From Buxus sempervirens (Eukaryota > Streptophyta > Magnoliopsida > Buxales > Buxaceae), in contig OX387192.1 in NCBI GenBank assembly GCA_947561395.2, positions 4,216,001 to 4,280,000 on the forward strand: a stretch of DNA of 64,000 nucleotides, in the 5' to 3' direction. The position numbers and the translations under genes are program-made. This document shows positions 44,413-55,238 of this stretch, in pieces. Numbering within the stretch: position 1 is the first letter of the stretch; every line of letters starts with the position of its first letter. The notes under the pieces were generated by a model. It saw only the letters and a list, made by a program, of their open reading frames with translations, was not told the origin of the DNA and did not search any database.

Positions 44413-44580
44413 GGCGTGGCCGTGTCCGTGGTTGTGGATTAGGTCGCACCCCCACCAAACTTTGGAGATCATCTTCAACCTACTTTGATTCCTCGTCTAG
44501 TAAGTCCACAATATGCAAGTTGAATGATCAAGTTAAATCCTTACAAAATGGGTTGATGTAGAAGGATGCTGAGATGCAGG
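44413..44580 (+). pseudogene. Possible CACTA coding remnant, interrupted by an LTR
   Basis: One plus frame reads GRTPTKLWRSSSTYFDS, then TICKLNDQVKSLQNGLM, a stop, and KDAEMQ. After the solo LTR (from 47434) a frame reads ELRNIVQRLSG. The heptad-like KLNDQVKSLQNGL resembles the coiled-coil part of second CACTA proteins. Weak and short. Confidence 0.3.
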
Positions 44581-47433
44581 TGTAAAATCTTGAAATTTAA
44601 TTTAGATTTAAATTTTGGATTTTAGTAATAATTGTATTTATTATTGTAGGTGGAAGTGTAAAGGTTCAAAAGTGTGGTGTGGCATTGCAAAACAAAGGAG
44701 ATTATTGAGTTACTTAAGGTAAGATAGTTATTTAATTTTATTGGTTGAGAATGTAATCTAGGTGGAGTGGCAGTGCATCTTATCAAGGTTGTTTTAAATT
44801 TTAATTGTAGAATATGTAGGTGGTTGTGTGGTATGGGAACACACCAAAACGAAAACAATTTAAGTAGGAATTTGGCGGCAACTATATAAAGGGGGTTAAT
44901 TTGGTTTGGTAGTTGGTCGATGGAGCTTGGAACTTTCTAGAGGGAGCTGGAAGAAGAAGGTGTAGGACAGATCTGGATCTAGGGTTTGAGGAGCGAGAAT
45001 TGGGGAGATCAAGGAAGAAAGGTGGCTTCATCAATGGTCGGCTGATTTTGGAAGATTTAATAGAGGAAAAACGGCTGAATCAGTGAATCGTTTGTGATTT
45101 CGCCAATTCATAGTGAATTCAGGTAGTTGAGTTGTGATTTTGAATTTAGAATTTATTACAGTGGAATCCATGGGGAATTTGGATTGAAGGATTTTTTGTT
45201 TATTATTTCAGTGGCCGATTGATTCAAACGGAAAATTGAAAGAGAACACAACTTTAGGAGCTCGAATTTGGATTCATGAGGTAAGTAGCACTTTTCTAAA
45301 TTGATTTTATTGAATTAATTTGTTTGAAACTATGAATTGATCATTGTTTGGAAGAATTCTGGTTCCATGAAGATATTTGGAGAAAATTATCGATTTAAAT
45401 TGTAGATCTGTTAAATTAAAGTTAGAATCAAATATTTGTGTTTTAAAGGTGTTATGGAATGCAGATGGAGTGTTTATAATAATTAAAATTAGGTCAGAGA
45501 TAGAGAAATTGAAATTACAGAACACTAAAATAGCCGCGATCTGATATTTTCAGGACCGCTCAACCCAGGCACTTGAGCGCCTGGGTCTAGTGCCTATATT
45601 GTTTGAAAAGCAGACTGAAGATCGCTCAAGCGATCTTGGGCAATCTATTTAGAAATAAATGCATATATATTTCTTAAAATAAGATTAAATTAGAATATGG
45701 CTGAGCACTCAACCAAACCGCTCGAGCACTTTGTTGAGCGCCCAGCCCAGAAAACCCAATTATTTGATATTTAGTGTAATTTCAGGTACAAAATGATTTT
45801 TAGAAAAATTCAGCTCATGTACAAATAAGGTTAGATGTTTAGGATGTGTTCCCACTGGAATCGTTTTAAAATTCTTTTTATTAAAGATTTTGGGTGCATT
45901 CTACTAAATTAGGTTTTTAGGAGACTTTTGGTTTCAAAATTCCATATGATGAGTTTTTGATGATTCCGCCTCTTGTAACATGTCTTTAAGATCATTTCTA
46001 AGATATTTAAAAAGGCCGAAAATGTTATTACACTTAGATTAGAGACATGGACATGTAATTCATCAAAATTAGCCTATTTATATGTTAAAAAGAGGAAAAG
46101 TGTCTTGTATTTTAATCTCAATGGAATTATGAGGTTTTTATTGGTGATACAAATTGCAATTGGTTATATTTTAGTAAATAAATCCTTGGATTGGTATTTT
46201 AGAGTAGATTTAGGATTTTAGGTATTTTGAAGTATTACTTTGGAGTGCTTTGGTGTTGTTTGACCTCATTTTGGAAAACTTTTATTGATTTCGATTATTA
46301 TGAACTATTTCCGTAGATTTGAGATTTATATGATCATTGAGATTGAGATTTGATTCAAAATATGATTCTGGTTTGGTTATACCTCCGTATACTCGAGGAT
46401 GCTCCGTGTACTTGGAATGGTGATACCTCTGTGTACTTGGAGATGCCTCGTGTACATGAGATAAGAGGATTGAGATTGAGATGAGTTGTGCTTACTGAAT
46501 ATGGTTTTATACTCAGAGATGCCTCGTACTTGGTTTTGTTTTTAGAGTTTAGTGGGCATAGCTCGATATGTATCCATTTATGAGCTAGAAAGTAAGAAGG
46601 ATTGTACTTGGCTAGATGTAATTCTTTGTTCGCGCACGAATTCCATTGTGTACTCGATGAGGCCTTCTTTGTACTAGTGGGCTGTGGTTCTTCCTCATTT
46701 TATCTTGTACTCGGACTATGATTAGATTGTACATGCCAACCCAATACTGTACTGGTTGGATTCTTCCGCAATAAGACGATGATCGTATACTCTGCTTCAC
46801 ACATAAACCAGAAGGTAGCATAGTGGATATTGATATTACTTTAGTTAAAGGCAGTCTTATTTCATGAGTCTTACTGTGACTTAATGATTTGATATCGATA
46901 CTATTGAATTGATTTACATGCTGGATTATTTCGGAATTATCTTTTATGTGATTTGGTTTATTGTTGGATTATTCGGATTACCTGTATTATCATCATTGTT
47001 ATATGTTTTAGAATTGATTCATGTTTTAGTACTAAATAAAATGTATTTATGAATGCATGCACTACTTGTTGGGATATTTGTATTTCATTCGGTTTTGTTT
47101 TCATATCTTGGAGAGGATACTACTCAAAGGATAGATATCTCTGGAGAGTTCCCAAAGTACAGGACTGAGGTCTACTACGTGGAGTAGTAGTGTTGTTGGC
47201 ATTTTAGACTTTTATATTGATTGTACTTGATATTGTGAATGGACATTTAGACTGTGATATTGATTCATATGGATGGTGATTTGGGTTTGTAGTTGACTTT
47301 GATATGATGATTCTATGATATGTTCATGTTCTATTAATGTTTTCCTTTACTCTGATATGGATCCTATGTAATTAACTAACTCTTCAAAGACAACGTACGG
47401 TTTTATTACGTAACCCGGATCCGGAACGTTACA
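44581..47433 (+). repeat. Solo LTR, Tekay-like, 2853 bp
   Basis: From TGTAAAATCTTGAAATTTAA to CCGGATCCGGAACGTTACA, flanked by GCAGG and GTAGG (4 of 5). TATA box TATATAAA at 44883-44890. GC-rich dyad cluster at 45540-45750 (GATCGCTCAAGCGATC, GAGCGCCTGGGTC) and a row of GTGTACTTGG-type words at 46385-46475. Homologous to the 32415 solo LTR and, inverted, to 58077-60215. Confidence 0.88.
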
Positions 47434-48965
47434 GTAGGAGCTTAGGAACATTGTTCAAAGATTATCTGGACCGGTATTTTTTTTTTTTTACTTAGAGTTT
47501 GCACAAAGATACTTTAGGATTAAACTTTGACAGTCAATTAATGTCTTAACATCTTTATATGTAGGTTGGTGAACATTTTAGCTGATATGGGGCCCATACA
47601 GAACTAAGGAGATGATATAATGAGGTAATTGTTATTATTAGATATTAATAGTTTAGTAGTTTACCTTTAGGCTTTACTATAATTTTTATTTAGTAAATTA
47701 AAATTCTTTTCAGGAGGGCTCTAACAATGATTAGTGAACCTTAGCTGAGTATACTTAACAACATGTCATGGACATGTATAGCTCTTCTACGACTATATCA
47801 TTAAAATAATTGATTAGTAAATATTTTATTATGAATTACGAATGGGGATGATTGAATATGATTAGTATTATATGTCATTATTAAGCCATCAATTATTACT
47901 TTTTTTTTTCTGGTAGGCAATTGAATGTTATTACTACCTAAACATTTATAGCTGCAAAAAGAATAAAGAGAATTACAAGTGTATTTAAATTGCCACTCAC
48001 AAGAGGGAAAGTACCCTATGATAGGTACTACTATGTTAATATTACGCTTAACTGGAAACTTTTATTATATGTACAAGAACATGCATTCACATTATTGAAG
48101 GTTAACTTCCAGTTTTTGAACTGAAAACTATTTATAATTGCACATGTTTCAATGCTGGCTCATATAAAAGCTTGTTTCATGACCATTTGTTTGTTTATCA
48201 TCTTGGTATCAGCAGGTACAAAGGAAAAAACCAAGTGGTTAAGTAACAGAAACTGATATTACATTAGGGGGATGTTTATGTAATTCGAGTAGTGATTGCC
48301 TTCATCTTATATATAAAACCTACAAAACATTGCAAAAGGCGAGCAATAAGAAAACAGAACTTCATGTGGGCTACAAGAACATAACAAAAAGACATAAATT
48401 GTTTTTTAAGAAGGCTGATGTCTCTGAAGCAATGAAATGTGAGCTACTATTTGGAAAGAAAAAAATAGCTAAACAGAAGCATGACCTAGAAAACAGTATC
48501 TAAGAGCCTTTATATTTATCTTTGTTGTGTGTTTTTCTGTGTTGTTAGAAGTTCTAATTGATATTGATTTATAGCAAAAAGCATTGAATAATGGATTTTC
48601 TTTTATCATTGCATTTGGTGGTTAATGGAACGCAAGTGATTTCAGTTGAGTTAGCATTTCGGGGTTGGTTGCCTTTGTACATTCATGATAAGAAGTTATT
48701 CATTTTTATTTTAGTTGTATGGATTTGTTTTAGCAGTGGAGCTTGAAGGTTTGGAGATGGATTTCGAAGCATCAAATGGTCGTGAACAGTTTTTTTTTTT
48801 TTTGGTAAGGGTTGGAGATAGATTTGAACCATCAAATGGTCATGAAACAAGTTTTTTTTTCGCTTGTTACCAATGTTGTAATGAAAAAGTGAAAGTTACA
48901 AATTAATGCTTTTGTTTCTAATTTACAAATTAATTTAATTTAATTTTTAAAAAAATTTCATTACC
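47434..48965. other. CACTA-like interior, no gene recognised
   Basis: AT-rich, lying between coding-like sequence and a CACTA end, so probably decayed transposon interior. A short direct repeat (AGCATCAAATGGTCGTGAA at 48769 and a close copy at 48827) sits near the right side. Small open frames only. Confidence 0.3.
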
Positions 48966-49153
48966 TTTAACAGCGTGAATGACCACTGCTAGTTTGACCA
49001 GTGAAAAAATTTTACTCCTGCCACTAGCTGCCGCTGCCGTTGAAGGATTAAGCGACAAACCAATCACCGGCGGAGAAGCGTCGTGATGCTTGTGCTTTAG
49101 CAGCAGGCGGCTGTCTCTGCCCGCGGCTAAAAGACCCCCTTTTTTTTTTAGTG
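48966..49153 (+). mobile_element. CACTA right terminus, third related copy
   Basis: GAATGACCACTGCTAGTTTG, ACCAGTGAAAAAATTT, CCGTTGAAGGATTAAGCGAC, CGTGATGCTTGTGCTTTAGC, ending in a T-run and AGTG at 49153. Clearly homologous to the 44187 copy but diverged. Its left end is not identified. Confidence 0.7.
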
Positions 49154-49377
49154 GATGAATATGATTTTGGGATTAGGAAAGTCTCTCAGCGATGAAACAA
49201 GTCCTTGAAAAAAACACCACTAGTTTTTTATGAATTTAAGACTCATGAAGAAATAAATGGAATGAACTTATGATGGATTAAAGGCTTTATCTCACCACCT
49301 TCGCCTTGCTTTCCCACGATACTATCTCACCTTTCACTCCGTGTTTTCCCTTGTGCTCTATTCTCTTCTATTGTCTA

Positions 49378-51650
49378 CTAGCAAAGAACCCGTGCGATGC
49401 ACGGGCTGCCGAAGAAATTGAAACATTAAATATGAATTTTGTAATAATAATAAAGAAAAAATAACTAATATATATTGCATAATGAACAAGGTTTGCAAAT
49501 CAAATACTATTTGAAAAAATTCATATTAATTATAGCCACATTCAAAATATAAATATTGGATAATTTGCAGATAGAAAATAATTAATTTATGGATACTTGA
49601 CCCCTTTCCTTGTTGTCAACTTCTCTAAATAAGATCCTCATCAATGATAACTTGGAGTGAAGGAATTAGGTTTTGCAAAATAGATATATGATGTATAAAG
49701 TAGAAGTTAGCCATTTACCCACCTGCTTATTCATTGGGAAGAGTGTTTAGCCTTATGGACATTTCAATTAAGGAAGTCCGATGTGCATTCGGTACGTTAT
49801 GTATTGATTTATTCAGGATTAGACGAGTGCTTAGATAGGAAAAATTAAGGCTAATGGTTATGTGCACTTCCATAATATGCAGGTTTGTTTGGTGGAGAGG
49901 AGTGGAATTCTTTATGATATGAAGTAATATAGAATGCTTTACAGGGATTATTTTGTCTGCCTTATTACATTGGGTTTTCACTTTAATGGCATTTAAAGGT
50001 TTTCATAATCAGAATTTGTATATATATAACGGGAAGCATAATCCGAGTTGACGTAGGAAACTTCATTAATTAGATTGAAATGGATAGATGCATGCATGTG
50101 GTAGTAAGGGGGTCCACTCCCTAAAACACCATCCCAGCCGGTGGTACCACAGTACCATTGACTGTACCTTACCAAAGGAAACGTGTTCATGTAATTTGTG
50201 CAATGCACCCTGAACAGAAATGTAGGTTCAGCAGATATAACCTTGCTACAAAACAACAGCTTACAGCTTTTTGATGTTCTCTTAGACATGTATCAACGTC
50301 TCCTATAAAATAACCAGCACCCATCAATCATATTAATCACCAAGTTACCTTAGTCAAACATTGCCCAAACATAATGGTAAGAGTATAGGTTTAACCGTAT
50401 CTAACCTTACAAAATTTAAAATAGTAGAAATCAAAAGGGTTCAAGAAACTAACAGAAGACTTCTATTTTCCATTGAGGATTTGAGACTGAGAAATGGAGT
50501 AGCAAAAAATCTTCAAGAAAGAGGAATGAGCCGACATATTTGTTTACCTGCCAGTTAAACTATTCAAGTTCCCTTTTATTTCGTTCATTCTCTTTGTCCT
50601 TTATCTTGTCCTCTTTCTTTCTTCCCATGGAATATATGTTATTTCATGGACCCAAGAAAAAGAAGTAACGAAATACAACAAAATCCATGAGAAAAAAAAA
50701 AGGCATGAGATCAATCCAATCCTTCAAAAACCTTTCGGTTGGTCTATGGTGAAAGTAACCAAATGGATCTCCCATGATTTAATCATCTGAATCGTAAAAC
50801 ACTGCCCCAACTTATCTATTAAACAGATTATGGTAAATAACAAGTGAAAAATAAAGAGTTCCCTCTTGTTCTTCAGCTCATGGACTCTACTTGCTCTCAC
50901 CATGTTTGGAGATGTTGCTTCTGCAGAAATTACAGTTCACAGAGGTATTATAAACAAACCCAAATGTCTATCACTTTGCATATACATTTGAATGCCCTAT
51001 TTGTTAAGTTGGTTTTGTTGATTTGAATTTTCTGCCCTTCCAATTTTTTTTTTCATTTGTATCATTTTTGCAATTTCTTGATTTTTTAAGTTTCTCTCGA
51101 TTGAAGGCTTTTTGTGAGGCCAGGAGAGGAAAACGCAACACGTTCTATATTTTACTTTAATTTTATTTTTCTCAATTGACAATCAATTTCATTATTGTGA
51201 TTAACTACTACAAATGATAAGTAATCAAACACTTCTTTGTCCTGTCAACAGACAATTTCTCATTCTTGTCACGTCTCTAATTAAACACGTGGACTTTTGG
51301 AGGAAGCCAATGAAGAACAAGATGTGAAATCAATGTGAAATCTTGGACATTCATTATTGATGGTTTTGGTGTTCATGGCAAATAAGACATGCTATTCGAA
51401 GTCCCACGAAGCCTAGATAAAAAGAAAAAGAACTGCTTTGAGATGATGGCAAATCTTCCTAGTTATGTAGGGTTGCTAGAGGAAGCATATAAGTTAATCA
51501 AGAACATGCCCATTGAGAGGGATGCTAAAGTATGGTGTGCCTTACTTGTAACATGCAGAATCTATGGAAATTGTATCTTGGGGGAAGTTGTGTATTTTGG
51601 TGGATCTTTTATCTAAATGTTGCCCGTGCTAAAAAATCCCCACTTTATCT
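49378..51650 (-). mobile_element. Helitron 3' end with flank; far end unknown
   Basis: The minus strand ends CCCGTGCATCGCACGGG, TTCTTTG, CTAG, followed by T. This is the Helitron 3' signature: GC-rich hairpin (49405-49389, 7-bp arms), short spacer, CTRR terminus at 49378 and insertion before T. The element extends to the right. I could not find its 5' TC end; 51650 is only a minimum that includes the PPR fragment. Confidence 0.6.
51389..51616 (+). pseudogene. PPR-protein gene fragment
   Basis: The plus strand encodes LPSYVGLLEEAYKLIKNMPI and ERDAKVWCALLVTCRIYGN. This matches the end of a plant PPR repeat tract of the PLS/E type (EEAYxLIxxMPxExDAxxWxALLxxCRxxGN). Only about 45 codons are recognisable; no other PPR repeats are nearby in frame. 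It lies on the Helitron side of 49378 and may have been carried there, but this cannot be shown from the window. Confidence 0.75.
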
Positions 51651-52356
51651 CCTTCTTTACTCCCTAAACATTCATGTTCTCCATAAACATTCTTGTTCTC
51701 TCTACCACCAGATACTGCCTCTTGAGGTCAAAACATTTTGGGTTCCATATCCATTTGATATTTTGATTGGTTGCAGTTGATACTTAGATTGGCTGTAGTT
51801 TTCTATGTTTAAGATTTTGTGAAATAAACTAAATAATAGATGCATGTGATAATTTATTAATGATCCTGAAATTTTTTTTTTAAAGATATTATACGATTGT
51901 AACTGATTTGTTATGGGTCTCCTGTGGCTCACTTTATCTAGTGAAGAAATTGTAAATTTGCTTAAATGGCCAATATTATTGCAATTTGCAAGTCTTCCTC
52001 TTTTGCTGATCAGTATTATAAATGGTATTCCATGTAATCACTATGATAGCCTCCATTAAACTATTTTAGGTTTTTTTTTTTGTGGCATTCTATCTTGCAT
52101 TTCAAATAGATCCAAAAAAAAAAAAACTTGATCATGATCAATACAATCAAAGCTATTGGTATATTTACCAAGTTAATCTAATAATATATAATCAATTAAT
52201 AATGGTTTTATAAAACCTGATTTTAGATAAAATTCATACGCTATGCTGTACAATTTGAAGCAAAATGCATGTTCAATATGGATATATAAGATATCTAAGA
52301 TGATAAGAAAAAGAAACTAAAGAAACACATTTTGAAGGCCATCATTGGTTTCAAGC

Positions 52357-55238
52357 TGTGAGACATGGAAATGTCATCTAGGATGACCTCCGATATCGTC
52401 ACGCGGGGATCGATAAATGTAAAGAGATGCCACCATCCAAGTTAAGGTGTGAATGGACACCAAAGGGTTCATGAAAGCTAAATAGAGTCAAAGTAGCTCT
52501 AAATGAAAGGAAAATCCAGAGATCAGGTAAGGGGAATTATTTATGAGCGGGGGAAGGTGTTAGGCACCCCCACTCATCCGTCTAAGACGGTTGCCACATG
52601 CTTGCTTATGCTAAAGATTGTTTGCTAATAAAAAAAGACAAAGGATGCTTAAAAGTAAGCAAAATGTAAGTGATTATTCCACATGAGTAGTCCAATAAAT
52701 ATGAACTCTCTCCATGGATATATCACCTCTTAGAACTTCATGAGTGAATAAAAATCAAGGTAAAATTGAAGCAAAACCAATTCAATGCAAATCTGGAAAA
52801 ATCAGATTATGAGAACTTGAAAGCTTCGATTAATCATAACTCACTCAATTTAAATCCAAATCCAATGAAACCAAAGCCATTTGAAAACTGGTATATAATA
52901 GAGTATACAGTAAAAAATTCAGCTCAATCCGATTTAAAACGAGAGAGGAATCCACATCTGAAATCTGTTGTTATAACTTGGAAAAAGTGTTAAGTAGGCA
53001 TTTTCAAAATCCTATTCGTGGAGTTTGGCTCAATAAAAATCCATGAAAATTGGTATGGAGGAAGTATGTAGTGCCATCTTTCCAAAGAAAAAAACCTCAC
53101 ACAAAATTCTACCCAAATGTGGCTTGTGTGCTCTCTTGAATAGGCCTAGAAGACCACAGATTAGCTCTGGACTATGCCAGCGAGCATCTCTGAGTCAATT
53201 GAGCACCCAAGGCACAAAACAGATCAAAATCTGCTGAAACCAGTTGGAAATGAAAATAGACTTCTCAAGTAAAACTCAGGAATTGGAATCACTCAAAACG
53301 GATTAAAATTGAGCAAACGGTGCACCATCAAAGCGGCAAGTTCAGCAATTTGGGCTGAACTGACTTACAGACTTTGAACAGATGGTGTCAAAAAATGGCT
53401 CCATAAAAGTGAACGAAATTTTCCATATATGAAGTAGGCCAACTCATCTATCACATGTCTTTGGAATCACTCAAAAATTCATCCGGAGGATGAAGTTATG
53501 AGCATTCTAAGACAGGCCACAGATGCTGCCCTGTTTTGAAATATTTGAAGAGAAAGCCCAAAACTAGTGCATGTGTGCAAGTGAATTCGACCAAAATAAC
53601 TTGAAATCATGAAAAACAACTCATGAAGTCCTAAAAATTCATTCTAAGGCCAGAGATCTTAGATTTTCCATATTGAGCATGGAGAATCCAAGATCTAGCC
53701 TATTTGATGCAAAACAGTGAAAAAGTGTGTGATATTGGTAAAAACACATATCTAGGAGAAAATTAAAATCCATTGCTATAGATAGCATGGATCACATCTC
53801 TTCTCCAAATCTAAAACATGATCAAATCAGAAAAGCAACCATAGGTTCAAAATAACCATTAAACATGCTCTTCATCACATGTAGGTTCTAATCCTGAAGG
53901 ATCCATCCCGTCTTCCTTTTCCCAAGGCTCTCTCTTCACGTTTTACGGCTAGAGAGGATTCCCAGGTACTTTGGAAGAGGTTTGGGGCTACAAAACAACA
54001 CCCAAGGCCTTACACTACAGAAAGGTAGAAGTTGGGAGTTGGAAATGTAAAGAGGAGGCAATAAAACCAAATGGAGCTTTACCTTTGATGACTTGAGCAC
54101 TTGAGGCAGCAATCCAGCAGAGTTTCCCTTCTTCTTGCAGAGCTTCCAAGCTTCAAATTATCAGCCATTTGCAAGAGGAGGACCCCTCTATTTATAGGCA
54201 AAGCCAAAGGTAAAACGGTCCCAAGGGTATGCCCAAAAATCTCTCTAGATTGTTCCAATTCAAGTTAAAGCCTTGAATTGATGTAAATCTAGAGGCTTCG
54301 GAGGGTAAAACAGGGAGTTCAAGTCCCTGAGAGAGAGGTAATATGTGTAAATAAGGCTCAGAGATCGAGCCATTTTGCAAATCCCCGAAACAGCCAAAAC
54401 CGTATACTCAGTGCAGTTTCTACAGAACCGTCCTATATGTGCGGTTTCTATGCAAATTCATCTCAACCGCACATACAGGGCGGTTCCAATTCAGTTACGC
54501 TCGTCATGATTGCTGTCGACGTGTCTCAACGGCCGAAGCTTCCAGAAGCCACGTGGCAACTCACGTAACAAGCATGAACATCAACCGTGCTGTATATGCG
54601 GTTGAAACCGTACATACAGGACGGTTGAGACCAAATTCTCAAAAACCGCACATATACTACGGTCAGCACATTTTTGGTTGGTTTTGAACCTTAGTTGCAT
54701 AGGCCAGGCTAATTTAAATGTAATATCGTTTAATTAAATGTCCTCATATTTTTTAATCTCCATTTACTTAAGATATTACATGTAAATAAGCAAACACCCC
54801 CACATTTGAATCCATTAAAAATATTTCCAGACCCAAATTCCAAGTGAATAAAAAGTCAACTTTCCAGTTCCAGGCTAAATTCCGGTTTTTCAGGTCCGGT
54901 AAAAAGATTCAACATGTTGTTACAAAGGTATTTATCAAGATTAAAAATCTCAAAAAATTCATTTATGCAATAACATTGCTAAAAACCTAATTACCGGGAA
55001 AAATTATCTTCAAATCTTGCTTTAAAAAATATTTCATTTTCTAGGGTCAAGAGTCAACAAAATTCAACCCAAAAAAGTTTGACTTTGCATAAAAGATTGA
55101 ATTCGGGGATTTTCCTTTGCGGCTTTGGATTCAAATGGGTTAAGGATCTTAAACCCAATGCTAAGAATTGAAAATTCCAATAAAATATTTCTCTCCTTCA
55201 AGACTTATAAAAAATCGTGTAATTTGGGGGTGTCTACA
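52357..55238 (-). repeat. Solo LTR, TGTGAGACATGG family, 2882 bp
   Basis: From TGTGAGACATGGAAATGTCA to AATTTGGGGGTGTCTACA with a perfect target duplication CAAGC (52352-52356, 55239-55243). TATA box at 54188-54197 (minus). U3 dyads at 54395-54665, including AACCGTCCTATATGTGCGGTT, AACCGCACATACAGGGCGGTT and AACCGTACATACAGGACGGTT. Confidence 0.95.
54395..54665. promoter_or_regulatory. U3 dyad cluster of the 52357 LTR
   Basis: At least six AACCG...CGGTT dyads about 21-22 bp long, each with an 8-11 bp AT-rich centre, located 200-470 bp upstream of the TATA box. Equivalent clusters lie at 10140-10255, 34989-35260 and 38200-38480. Confidence 0.6.
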
